The notes under the pieces were generated by a model. The model was not told the origin of the DNA. It worked only from the letters and a program-made list of their open reading frames with translations, and did not search any database. DNA of 64,000 bases from Roseomonas sp. (GTDB taxonomy: Bacteria; Pseudomonadota; Alphaproteobacteria; Acetobacterales; Acetobacteraceae), in contig JADCFX010000049.1 of NCBI GenBank assembly GCA_020249285.1, positions 1 through 64,000 of the forward strand. The letters are read 5' to 3'. Both the position numbers and the translations under genes were made by a program. Positions 47,545 through 55,737 of this stretch are shown here, in pieces. The first letter of the stretch is position 1; each line of letters begins with the position of its first letter.

Positions 47545-48020
47545 TGGCGCAGAAATATTACACGGTTTCCTGGGACCAATTGCATCGAGACGCAAAGGCA
47601 CTCGCCTGGCGGCTGCTTGAGCGCGGCCCCTGGCGCGGCGTGGTCGCCATCACCCGCGGCGGACTGATCCCGGCCGCCGTGGTGGCGCGCGAATTGGATT
47701 GCCGGCTGATCGAAACCGTCTCGGTCCTCACCTATGATGAGGAAACCAAGGGCGAGCCACGTGTGGTGAAAATGCCCGATGCGGCAGGCGATGGCGAAGG
47801 CTGGCTGCTGCTGGATGATCTGGTGGATACCGGCACCACAGCGCGCGTGGTGCGCGCTTTGCTGCCCAAGGCGCATTTCGCGACGGTCTATGCCAAGCCC
47901 GCCGGCAAGCCGATGGTGGATACATTCATTACGGAAGTAAGTCAGGATACTTGGATCCTGTTCCCCTGGGATACGGAGCCGCAATTCATTGCGCCGATTG
48001 CGAAATCAGCGGGGCAATAG
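47544..48020 (+). CDS. gpt: Xanthine-guanine phosphoribosyltransferase
   Basis: 158 residues. Gpt salvages xanthine and guanine to their nucleotides with PRPP. PRPP loop [20 protein letters not shown], catalytic-side [18 protein letters not shown], and the C-terminal [16 protein letters not shown]. Starts at the ATG overlapping the CsaA stop codon (TGATG). Confidence 0.93.
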   Translation: MAQKYYTVSWDQLHRDAKALAWRLLERGPWRGVVAITRGGLIPAAVVARELDCRLIETVSVLTYDEETKGEPRVVKMPDAAGDGEGWLLLDDLVDTGTTARVVRALLPKAHFATVYAKPAGKPMVDTFITEVSQDTWILFPWDTEPQFIAPIAKSAGQ

Positions 48021-48049
48021 GGCGCTTCACGCCACATCAGGAGAAACCC

Positions 48050-48367
48050 ATGCCCGACATTTATCAGGATAATCGCAGCTTCACCGCCGCACGTGCCTGG
48101 GGCGCCCGTGATTTTGCGGAAATTGAAGGTGCGACAGTGCGGCTGCATTGGACCGATCAGCCCTATATCTGGCACGTTAATGATGGCGCGGAGGTTTTCG
48201 TCGTGCTCGATGGTGCGGTTGAGATGAAGTATCGGCTGGATGGCGCGGAACATTCGGTGCGGCTTGGGCCGACGGATGTTTTTGTGGCCGATGTGGGTGA
48301 TGAGCATGTGGCGCACCCGATTGGTGCGGCGCGTATTCTGGTCGTGGAGCGCAAGGGCTCGGTTTGA
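48050..48367 (+). CDS. Cupin-domain protein
   Basis: 105 residues, one cupin barrel. A good CAGGAG lies about 7 bases upstream of the ATG at 48050. Core: YIWHVNDGAEVFVVLDGAVE and LGPTDVFVADVGDEHVAHPI (metal-type histidines in the second half). Small cupins of this kind are often sugar- or oxalate-related or simply metal-binding; no specific role is clear. It follows gpt by 29 bases. Confidence 0.88.
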   Translation: MPDIYQDNRSFTAARAWGARDFAEIEGATVRLHWTDQPYIWHVNDGAEVFVVLDGAVEMKYRLDGAEHSVRLGPTDVFVADVGDEHVAHPIGAARILVVERKGSV

Positions 48368-48377
48368 ATCGCCTCGC

Positions 48378-48815
48378 CTACCGAGGCCCGCGCATTTCAA
48401 TCAGATCGCGGTTGCGCGTCACCAAATCGCTCAGCATCACATCAATCCGCTCGCGGACCCGGGCGCCGGCCGTGCCGATAATGCCGAAGCCTATCTGGCC
48501 GAGGTCAGGGAACCAGCGTTTTGCCAACGGCACCTGCGCGAGGCAGCGTAAATCAATGTGGAACGGCTTCTGGCCCACGGCGCGCGCCGCCGCATCTTCG
48601 AAGTCGATCACGCCAAGCGGCAGCCGCGCCGTGGCGCCGCGCCATGGCCCAGAACTCGTATAGGCCAGCAGCAGCATTGGCACTTTTGGCTTACTGTCAG
48701 TAGCCAGCACATAGGCGATGTGCCGCACTGGCCCAGGCTGGTCAGGCGGAGCCGGCGGACCGAACGGGAACATGGTCCAGACGAAGCACCCGGACGGGAT
48801 CGGGCAATCTGCCAC
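48378..48815 (-). CDS. Putative PemK/MazF-like toxin of a type II toxin-antitoxin system
   Basis: 145 residues from a GTG at 48815, with GAGG in the end of the antitoxin gene just upstream. The region PGPVRHIAYVLATDSKPKVP followed by MLLLAYTSSGPWRG and the C-terminal KPFHIDLRCLAQVPLAKRWF resembles the divergent PemK/MazF-like group with SH3-like fold. The classic RP(V)VV opening of MazF is not seen. It follows a ribbon-helix-helix gene by 6 bases, the normal order of antitoxin then toxin. The toxin would act as an RNase; this is an inference. Confidence 0.55.
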   Translation of the reverse strand: MADCPIPSGCFVWTMFPFGPPAPPDQPGPVRHIAYVLATDSKPKVPMLLLAYTSSGPWRGATARLPLGVIDFEDAAARAVGQKPFHIDLRCLAQVPLAKRWFPDLGQIGFGIIGTAGARVRERIDVMLSDLVTRNRDLIEMRGPR

Positions 48816-48821
48816 GCCGCC

Positions 48822-49115
48822 TCAGCGGCCGAATAATGCGTCGATGGTCTTTTTGCGGCGAGCATAACTCTTGTCGCTCTCGCCTGGCCGACGATCGGGA
48901 TCGCCGAATGGCACAGCTTGGAGTTCCGGCGCCACATGCAGGCGGATCGCGCGCTCAGCTTCGTCGCGCGCCCGTATTTCACGTTCGACAAGCAACTCCA
49001 ACACCGCGGCGACCGAGCGATGTTCGGCCTTGGCGATTTGCTGAAGCCGCGCATGCGCCTCGGGCTCAAGGCGAACAGTCACGCCCGGACGGGCGGCAGG
49101 AGAAGCGTTTGACAT
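48822..49115 (-). CDS. Ribbon-helix-helix antitoxin of a putative type II module
   Basis: 97 residues. Basic N-terminal ribbon-helix-helix: GVTVRLEPEAHARLQQIAKA with EHRSVAAVLELLVEREIRAR, then a longer C-terminal tail (PFGDPDRRPGESDKSYARRK) suited to wrapping the toxin. It is the first gene of the pair, with a likely promoter/operator directly upstream. The ATG is only 5 bases past the predicted -10 box, with no ribosome-binding site, so it may be translated from a leaderless message. Confidence 0.65.
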   Translation of the reverse strand: MSNASPAARPGVTVRLEPEAHARLQQIAKAEHRSVAAVLELLVEREIRARDEAERAIRLHVAPELQAVPFGDPDRRPGESDKSYARRKKTIDALFGR

Positions 49116-49120
49116 ACTCT

Positions 49121-49150
49121 ATATCTGCATCAAAATGATGCGCCGCTCAA
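49121..49150 (-). promoter_or_regulatory. Promoter with embedded operator for the RHH/PemK-like module
   Basis: Minus strand: -35 TTGAGC (49145-49150), 18-base spacer, -10 AGATAT (49121-49126). The spacer holds an exact palindrome, GCATCA-AAA-TGATGC (49127-49141), where the antitoxin dimer would bind and block RNA polymerase. Confidence 0.55.
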
Positions 49151-49235
49151 GGGCGACGCGATTCCAGACAGGGGAATTTTTTGGTCACCTTTAAGGTCTC
49201 CGCACATGCCCCCGCCGGCATCGAAGCCCCGAAGA

Positions 49236-49751
49236 TCACGCCCCCGCCATCGCCTGCGCGATGGTGCTGAGCGGCAAAACCAACGACAACGGCGCGTCTT
49301 CCAGCCGGATCGCACCAAAGCCTTCATACCATTGCGCGGCGCGGTCTGATTTGGCGTCTATCAGTAGCGCAACGCCGCCCACTTCCTCAGCCACCGCGAT
49401 GCAGCGCCGCCCGGCGGCAATCAGCAGCGCCCCGCCCAGGCCCTGCCCCTGCCATTCCCGCGCGACGGCCAGACGCCCGAGGCGAAATACCGGCACCTCA
49501 TATCGTCCAAGGCCACGGGTCAGCAGCGCGGGCGTGCGGGCATAGGCAAGCGCGCCGACGCTGAGGCTGTAATAGCCGAGGATTTTCTGCTGTGCGGCGG
49601 GGTCCACCACTACAAAAGTTTTGGCCCCGCCGCTTTCATGGCTTTGGCGCGCATAGCGTGCCAGAAACTCATTCAGCGCTGGTTCGCCACAATCAAACGC
49701 CTTGCGGTCATGGCTGCGGGAGAGTGGCTGCTCCCGCCAGGGGGCGCTCAC
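49236..49751 (-). CDS. GNAT-fold toxin (TacT-type tRNA acetyltransferase)
   Basis: 171 residues. GNAT domain: HDRKAFDCGEPALNEFLARY at the N-terminus, typical of TacT-like toxins, then SLSVGALAYARTP, and the acetyl-CoA loop VAREWQGQGLGGALLIAAGR. ALLIDAKSDRAAQWYEGFGA is the late motif. TacT acetylates the amino group of charged tRNAs to block translation. The start overlaps the DUF1778 antitoxin stop by 4 bases. Assignment as a toxin follows from family and pairing. Confidence 0.9.
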   Translation of the reverse strand: MSAPWREQPLSRSHDRKAFDCGEPALNEFLARYARQSHESGGAKTFVVVDPAAQQKILGYYSLSVGALAYARTPALLTRGLGRYEVPVFRLGRLAVAREWQGQGLGGALLIAAGRRCIAVAEEVGGVALLIDAKSDRAAQWYEGFGAIRLEDAPLSLVLPLSTIAQAMAGA

Positions 49752-50041
49752 GCGATCTTGCGGGCAACCTGACCTGCCCGGCGGAGCTTGTCCGTGGGTG
49801 CCGGCGGGTTTTCCAAAAGCGCCAGCACGCGCAGGCTATCACGCTCAGAAAGTGCTTGGCGTTCGGCGTTTTCGATCACGGCGCGGGCTTCGGGCAGCAT
49901 TTTGCGCAGGATGAAGGCGGTCAGGTCCATATTCTGCAGCGCCGCCGCCCGGGCAAGCATGGCCTTTTCCTCAGCCGGCAAGCGGAATTCGATGCGGCCG
50001 CCTTCGGGGGCGGTGACAAAAGACGACAAGGATACGGACAT
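49748..50041 (-). CDS. DUF1778 antitoxin (TacA-type)
   Basis: 97 residues. Ribbon-helix-helix DUF1778: GGRIEFRLPAEEKAMLARAA and LQNMDLTAFILRKMLPEARA. It neutralises the GNAT toxin and represses the operon. I chose the ATG at 50041 with AAGGAG 7 bases upstream; the longer frame extends into the promoter. Confidence 0.9.
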   Translation of the reverse strand: MSVSLSSFVTAPEGGRIEFRLPAEEKAMLARAAALQNMDLTAFILRKMLPEARAVIENAERQALSERDSLRVLALLENPPAPTDKLRRAGQVARKIA

Positions 50042-50063
50042 GGTGAAACTCCTTAGGAGGGGA

Positions 50064-50092
50064 GATATAACGTACGGATCACATCCGGACAA
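50064..50092 (-). promoter_or_regulatory. Promoter with embedded operator for the DUF1778/GNAT module
   Basis: Minus strand: -35 TTGTCC (50087-50092), 17-base spacer, -10 TATATC (50064-50069). The palindrome CGGAT-CAC-ATCCG (50075-50087) lies in the spacer and touches the -35 box: a likely autoregulatory site. The promoter begins only 10 bases from the stop of the corC-like gene. Confidence 0.6.
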
Positions 50093-50101
50093 GAAAAATC
50101 C

Positions 50102-51412
50102 TCACCCGCCGCCATCACCGCCGGCATCTTCCCGGTTGGCCAGCACCTTGTCCACGCGCCGGCCATCCATATCCACAATCTCAAAGCGCCAGCCCGCCCA
50201 AACAATGCGGTCCCCCTCGCGCGGGACACGTTGCAGCAGGGCCAGCATCAGCCCGGCGACGGTGTGATAGGTGCCGGCGCCGGGCATTTCGGGCAGGTCA
50301 AGCCGCGCGCGCAATTCATCAGATGGCATGCTGCCATCCAACAAAAGCGAGCCATCAAAGCGCAGCACCGCCGCTTCGGATGGCATGGCCTCACTTGGGC
50401 CCAATTCGCCGATGATCGCCTCCAGCAGGTCAGACGCGGTCACCATGCCTTCAAAGGATCCGTATTCATCCAGCACCAGCGCCATGCCCAGCGGGTCGCC
50501 GCGCAGCCGTTCCAGCGCATCAAGCGCAGTGAGCGTATCGGGCAGCACCAAGGGCTGACGCAAAGCAGCATCAAGCGACATGGGCCCACCCGACAGAAGC
50601 TGATCGAGCAAATCCTTGGCCGCCACCACGCCAACCACATTATCCACCCGCCCATCCGCCACAATGAAGCGCGTGACATGCGCGGCGCGGAGCCGCTCGG
50701 GCAGGTTTTCCAACGGCTCGGCCCGGTCAAGCCAGGCGATGTCATTGCGGGGCGTCATCAGCGCGCGCACGGGCTTGTCGCCCAGGCGCAGCACGCGTTC
50801 GATCATGTGGCGTTCTTCAGTCTCAAGCGCGCCGGCCTGGGCACCTTCGGCCACCACGGCCTTCACTTCTTCTTCCGTCACGGAAAGATCGGAAGTAGGC
50901 GCAGGGCCGAAAAACCGCAGCACAAGCGCCGAAGATGCGCCCAATAGCCAGACCATGGGCGCGGTGAAGCGCGCCAGCAGCGCCAGGGGGCGGGCCACCA
51001 GAATGGCGATTTTCTCGGGCTCCCGCAGGGCCAATTGCTTCGGCACCAATTCGCCCAGGATCAGGCTGAGATAGGTGATGGCCAGCACCACCAGGGCGAA
51101 AGCGACTTCCTGCACGAAAGGCACGGGGAAGGGCAGTAGGCCCAGCGCATCGGCAATGGTGCCGGACAGCCGCGCGCCACCAAAGGCACCGGCGATAATG
51201 CCGACCATGGTAATGCCGACCTGCACCGTTGGCAGGAAGCGCTTCGGGTCATCGGCGAGCGCCAGCGCGGTATCCGCGCCGCGCACACCGCGCTTTTGCA
51301 TCGCCATCAGCCGGGATCGGCGAGAGGACACAATGGCCAATTCTGACATGGCAAAGGCGCCATTCAGCAGAACCAGAAGCAGGATGATCAAAATTTCCAG
51401 GGCCGTGCCCAT
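50102..51412 (-). CDS. CNNM/CorC-family (hemolysin-like) membrane protein
   Basis: 436 residues. An N-terminal DUF21 (CNNM) membrane domain of about four helices includes ALVVLAITYLSLILGELVPK and VVWLLGASSALVLRFF-type helices. It is followed by two CBS motifs (VRALMTPRNDIAWLDRAEPL, VVGVVAAKDLLDQLLSGGPM) and a C-terminal CorC_HlyC domain. Family members export or sense magnesium and cobalt; the hemolysin name is historical. Confidence 0.93.
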   Translation of the reverse strand: MGTALEILIILLLVLLNGAFAMSELAIVSSRRSRLMAMQKRGVRGADTALALADDPKRFLPTVQVGITMVGIIAGAFGGARLSGTIADALGLLPFPVPFVQEVAFALVVLAITYLSLILGELVPKQLALREPEKIAILVARPLALLARFTAPMVWLLGASSALVLRFFGPAPTSDLSVTEEEVKAVVAEGAQAGALETEERHMIERVLRLGDKPVRALMTPRNDIAWLDRAEPLENLPERLRAAHVTRFIVADGRVDNVVGVVAAKDLLDQLLSGGPMSLDAALRQPLVLPDTLTALDALERLRGDPLGMALVLDEYGSFEGMVTASDLLEAIIGELGPSEAMPSEAAVLRFDGSLLLDGSMPSDELRARLDLPEMPGAGTYHTVAGLMLALLQRVPREGDRIVWAGWRFEIVDMDGRRVDKVLANREDAGGDGGG

Positions 51413-51518
51413 GCTTTATTCCCAGGTGGCAAATGCCGCGCCTTCTAAAGTAGTTTTGCCCCAGGTGAAACAATCCCGCCGCATGGGCGGGGGGCGCGCT
51501 TTCTGGCATAGATGGCTC

Positions 51519-52265
51519 ATGACCCAGATTTTGCCCCGCCTTATCCCGCTTGAAGGTGCCTCCAACCTCCGTGATCTGGGGGGCTGGCGTGGCCATCAGG
51601 GCCAGGCGCTACGCCAAGGGGTACTCTTCCGGTCCGATGCGCTGCACCGGCTGACCGATCAGGATTTGGTGACCCTTGAAGCCACGGGGCTCAGCACGGT
51701 CTGCGATTTGCGCGGCCGGCATGAAGCCGCGGCATCCCCTTCCCGCCTGCCGCAAGGGGCGCAAGCGGTGCCGCTGCCGATTGAACCGCGCATCGGCGCA
51801 TCCTTGCGCGATCTTCTGGCCAATGGTGCGGCAACGCGGGCGGAGACCACGCGGCTGCTTGGGGTTGCTTATCTCAATTACGCGACCGAGCAATTGCCGG
51901 TTTATCGCCAGCTTATTGATTTGATCCTGGAAGATGAACGCCGTCCACTGCTGTTTCATTGCTCGGCGGGCAAGGACCGCACCGGGCTTGGCGCGGCGTT
52001 GATTCTGACGGCGCTTGGCGTTTCGCGGGAAGATATTCTGGCGGATTACGTGGCGACCGATCGCTTCTGGCGCCGCGATCACCCACTGCCCGATGAGGCA
52101 CCGCAGGAAGCCAAGGACGCGATATTGGACACGCACCCGGCGCTGCTGGCTGCGGCGCTGGAAGCGGCGGTGGCGCCCTTCGGGTCTGAGGTGGGTTTGC
52201 TTGAGGATGGGCTGGGGCTGACGCCGGCGCGGCTGGCTGGCTTCCGCGCGGTGCTGCTGGATTAA
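51519..52265 (+). CDS. Tyrosine-protein phosphatase (DSP/PTP-fold)
   Basis: 248 residues. Active-site P-loop LLFHCSAGKDRTGLGAALIL (Cys and Arg of C-x5-R), N-terminal ASNLRDLGGWRG, and mid-protein TVCDLRGRHEA. This matches the tyrosine phosphatase family (PF13350, Y_phosphatase3), with preference for phosphotyrosine or phosphoinositides. I used the ATG at 51519. Its stop overlaps the convergent amidase stop. Confidence 0.9.
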   Translation: MTQILPRLIPLEGASNLRDLGGWRGHQGQALRQGVLFRSDALHRLTDQDLVTLEATGLSTVCDLRGRHEAAASPSRLPQGAQAVPLPIEPRIGASLRDLLANGAATRAETTRLLGVAYLNYATEQLPVYRQLIDLILEDERRPLLFHCSAGKDRTGLGAALILTALGVSREDILADYVATDRFWRRDHPLPDEAPQEAKDAILDTHPALLAAALEAAVAPFGSEVGLLEDGLGLTPARLAGFRAVLLD

Positions 52266-53644
52266 GCCACCCCCGCCACCCAAGCCGCAATCGCCGTGGC
52301 CCGCGCATCTTCATGCCATTGGCCGATAATCTGCACGCCAAGCGGCATGCCCTCCACCGCCAATAGCGGCACATTCACCGCCGGGCAGCCAAGCGCGGAG
52401 GTCCCGGCATTGAAACTGATATCGCCGGTTGGGCGCGGCGCAATCGGCTGGCCTGGCTGATCACCAAGCCACACCGGTGCCGGGCCAGGCGATGACAGCG
52501 CAATCAGCCCATCCGCCAAAGGTGCGAGGGAGGCCAAGCGACGGCGCAACTCATCGCGTTCCAGCAAGCGCGCACGATAGGTTTCAAGGTCAACCTTGGT
52601 GCCATGCTGCAAGCGCGTGAATAGCCGGGGGCTCACCCGATCCGCCGCGGTTTCCGCCAAATGCTGCAAGCCCGCGCGTTGTTCAAACGCGCAGATATCG
52701 GCGGTAATCGCTTTCCCCTGGGCCAGCGCGCGTTCAAAACCTTCGATCAGCGGATGGTTCGCGCGGCGCCAGATTTCCACCCCCGCGGCGCGGAGTTTTG
52801 CGAGCAAGCCCTCAAACGCCGCGATGGAAGCCGCATCCAAATCCGCCCAGCCTTCGGTTTCCATCACAATCAGCCGCGCGGGCTTCACTGGCGCGGGCGC
52901 GCTTACCGGGCCGAATAGCCCAGGCGCGCCAGGGTCTCCGCCCGCCCGGCGCGCGATTTCAATCGCAACCGCCCACATATCTTCGAAGCTATTGGCATGC
53001 ACCCCGGCAGTGGATTGGCTGAGCGATTGCCTCTCCCCCCGATTGATCGCGCCTTGGGTGGGTTTCAGCGCGATATTCCCGCAATAGGAAGCGGGGCGAA
53101 TGATGGACCCGCCCACCTGCGTGCCAATTGCCGCCGGGATCATATTGGCCGCAACCGCCGCTGCCGAGCCCGAGGATGAACCACCCGGCGTGCGGCGCGG
53201 ATCGAAGGGATTGGTCGTCGGCCCCGGATGCGCCATGCCCAATTCCGCCGTGACCGTCTTGCCGATAATCACCGCGCCGGCATCGCGCAAAGCGCGCACC
53301 ATGATGCTGTCACGCTTCGGGAAATTGCCCGCGAATGCGCCGCAGCCCATTTGCGTTGGCATATCCGCGGTTTCAATCAAATCCTTGATGCCGATTGGCA
53401 TGCCATCAATGGCGGAAAGCGCACGGCCCGCCTTGTAGCGTGCGGCCGAGGCATCGGCGGCAGAGCGCGCACCTGCTTCATTCAGCACGACAAAGGCGCG
53501 TACCACGCCATCCTTTGCCGCGATGGTATCAAGGCAGCGTTCCAGATAGGCGCGGGGGTTGTCCTGCCCGGCCAGGAAACGCGCATGCGCGTCATAAAAA
53601 GTCAGACCCTTGAAGCTGGCGCGGTCATAGCTGCCTGATGACAT
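52262..53644 (-). CDS. Amidase signature family protein
   Basis: 460 residues. Triad: Lys87 in GMPIGIKDLIETADM, cis-Ser156 in RTPGGSSSGSAAAVAA, Ser180 in IGTQVGGSIIRPASYCG. I chose the ATG at 53644; the longer frame is not conserved. A different subgroup from the amidase at 43942. The substrate is unknown. Confidence 0.91.
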   Translation of the reverse strand: MSSGSYDRASFKGLTFYDAHARFLAGQDNPRAYLERCLDTIAAKDGVVRAFVVLNEAGARSAADASAARYKAGRALSAIDGMPIGIKDLIETADMPTQMGCGAFAGNFPKRDSIMVRALRDAGAVIIGKTVTAELGMAHPGPTTNPFDPRRTPGGSSSGSAAAVAANMIPAAIGTQVGGSIIRPASYCGNIALKPTQGAINRGERQSLSQSTAGVHANSFEDMWAVAIEIARRAGGDPGAPGLFGPVSAPAPVKPARLIVMETEGWADLDAASIAAFEGLLAKLRAAGVEIWRRANHPLIEGFERALAQGKAITADICAFEQRAGLQHLAETAADRVSPRLFTRLQHGTKVDLETYRARLLERDELRRRLASLAPLADGLIALSSPGPAPVWLGDQPGQPIAPRPTGDISFNAGTSALGCPAVNVPLLAVEGMPLGVQIIGQWHEDARATAIAAWVAGVA

Positions 53645-53718
53645 GGCGGTTCCCCATTGGTGATGTGTTGGGCGCAGATTGCAACGCTTGGGCGCGCTTG
53701 TCTCTGCCGCCAAAACCC

Positions 53719-55575
53719 TTACACGCGAAGTGCTTCGCCGATGCGCGCGATAACGCCATCCCAATCGCCCGCGCGACTTTGGCGAAACAAGCGCATTTTG
53801 GGATACCAGGGCGTATCCTCGCGGTCCAAAAGCCAGCGGAAATCCGGCGCAAAAGGCACCATGACCCAGGTGGGCTTGCCAAGCGCGCCGGCCAAATGCG
53901 CGACTGAGGTATCAACCGAAATCACCAGATCAAGCGTGGAGATAAGCGCTGCCGTATCAGCGAAATCACCAAGCTCAGCGCTCACATCCAAAATGCCGGA
54001 GGCTTCCAGCGCGGCGCGATCCGCATCGCGCACTTCCTTTTGCAGCGAAACCCAGACATCGCCTGGTTGGAACAAGGGCGCAATCTTCGCAAGCGCAAGG
54101 GACCGGTTGGCATCATTCGCGTGCATCTGGCTGCCGCTCCAGACCAGGCCAATGCGGCGGCCGGCGGGCAGGCGCTGATTCCAACGCGCGACATCATCAG
54201 GCGGCGCCGTGAGGTAGCCATCCTCCCAGGAGGGGATGGTTTCAAGCCTTGTGCCAAAGGCAAGCGGCAGCGTCAGCAGCGGGCAGTGCAAATCAAATTC
54301 TGTCGGCGCTTCATTCTGGCCAATCACAGTGACAGCGGGTTCAAAACCTTTGAAAAGCCGAAGTAGCGGCCCCTGGACGGAAAAAGCCACTTTCGCGCCG
54401 GCAGCGGCAGCAAGCAGCGCATAGCGCGCGAATTGGATCGTATCGCCAAGCCCCTGTTCCCAATAGATGTAAAGCCGCTGATCCTTGAGCGGTTCCTTCC
54501 CCCACCAAAGCGGCTTTGGATATTTACGCGCTGCCAAGGTTTTGTGGCGGAGATTGCGATATTCGTAAGCAAGCCAGCCTTCCTCGAAACGCCCCAACAC
54601 CAGCAGGACCAAGGCGCGGTTCCACAAGGATTCCCTGTCATCGGGCTGGAGGGTCAGCGCGTGATCATAGGAAACCAGCGCTTCTTCCAGTCGGTTCAGG
54701 TTGCCAAGGGCGAAGCCGTAGCCCCTATGGGTTGAAGCATCCTGTGGCGCGATTTTTCGGGCAGTTTCTGCAACAATCAAGGCCGCGTCCGGCTGGCCAA
54801 GAAGAATAAGCGCGGCAGACCGCCAGAGATACCCTTCCACCAATTCAGGATTGATCTTGAGCGCTAGGTCTAAGGTCGCAAGGCCTTCCGCAGGCTGTCC
54901 AAGTGCAAGCAATGCCTGGGCGCGCACCATCAGTCCTGCCGTATCTTCGGGCCTGATCCGCACCGCCGCATCAGCCGCCGCCAAAGCTTCGACAGGACGC
55001 TGCAGGCCAAACAGGATCAGCGCCTTATTCACCAGATAGGGAGGCCGATCCGGCCGGAGACTGAGCGCCTTCTCACAGCCGGCAAGCGCATCCTCAAACT
55101 TGAATTGATCCATCAGCGCGCAAGCGCGATCATTATGGGCTTCCGCATTATCGGGCTTCAAGGCGATGGCGCGATCAAGGGCTGCAACCGCCTTATCCAG
55201 GCGCTTCAATTTCAATAGCGCAAAGCCGCGATTGTGATGGGCATTGGCGGCCTTCGGGTCCATGGCTACCGCACGGTCCAGGCTGGTCAGCGCATCCTCA
55301 TATTGGCCAAGCCGGATCAACGCGAAACCAAGATTGCCCTGGGCTGCCGCATGGCGCGAATTAATCGCCAGGGCACGGCGGATGAAATCTGCGCCTTCTT
55401 CCAGGCGCCCCGCCTGTGCCGCGGCCACCCCCGCATAATGCAGCGCGTCAAAATTGCGTGGGTCGCGATTCAAAATCGCCAGAAAGCCAGCCTGTGCCGC
55501 CGCGAAGTCGCGCCGTTGCAGAAGGGCAATCGCCTCGGCAAGCTGTTGTTGGATGGCGCGGGATGGCTGCTTCAT
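53719..55575 (-). CDS. TPR-repeat protein with C-terminal glycosyltransferase-9-like domain
   Basis: 618 residues. About nine tetratricopeptide repeats occupy roughly residues 10-330, for example ALHYAGVAAAQAGRLEEGAD and AHHNRGFALLKLKRLDKAVA. A Rossmann-like segment follows with WEQGLGDTIQFARYALLAAA, LVWSGSQMHANDANRSLALA and a final LVISVDTSVAHLAGALGKPT, which recalls ADP-heptose-type glycosyltransferases. Likely a glycan or surface-polysaccharide enzyme. Substrate and acceptor unknown. Confidence 0.85.
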   Translation of the reverse strand: MKQPSRAIQQQLAEAIALLQRRDFAAAQAGFLAILNRDPRNFDALHYAGVAAAQAGRLEEGADFIRRALAINSRHAAAQGNLGFALIRLGQYEDALTSLDRAVAMDPKAANAHHNRGFALLKLKRLDKAVAALDRAIALKPDNAEAHNDRACALMDQFKFEDALAGCEKALSLRPDRPPYLVNKALILFGLQRPVEALAAADAAVRIRPEDTAGLMVRAQALLALGQPAEGLATLDLALKINPELVEGYLWRSAALILLGQPDAALIVAETARKIAPQDASTHRGYGFALGNLNRLEEALVSYDHALTLQPDDRESLWNRALVLLVLGRFEEGWLAYEYRNLRHKTLAARKYPKPLWWGKEPLKDQRLYIYWEQGLGDTIQFARYALLAAAAGAKVAFSVQGPLLRLFKGFEPAVTVIGQNEAPTEFDLHCPLLTLPLAFGTRLETIPSWEDGYLTAPPDDVARWNQRLPAGRRIGLVWSGSQMHANDANRSLALAKIAPLFQPGDVWVSLQKEVRDADRAALEASGILDVSAELGDFADTAALISTLDLVISVDTSVAHLAGALGKPTWVMVPFAPDFRWLLDREDTPWYPKMRLFRQSRAGDWDGVIARIGEALRV

Positions 55576-55737
55576 CTTTCGGATCGGGCACCGGTTCGGG
55601 GCTTCGCAAGAAACGTCAGAACGCGCAATAAGGCGCCCTGCTTTAGGAATAGTGTTAACAGCTTCGCTGCCAATACGAAATCCCTGGAAAAGCGGGGGGC
55701 TCGCCACGTTCCGCGCGGCGGAAGCTGGCAGGCAGCA

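Noticed and set aside
50051..50061. CTCCTTAGGAG palindrome next to the DUF1778 gene start
   Set aside because: It coincides with the ribosome-binding site and is more likely chance symmetry of that site than an operator; the spacer palindrome is better placed.
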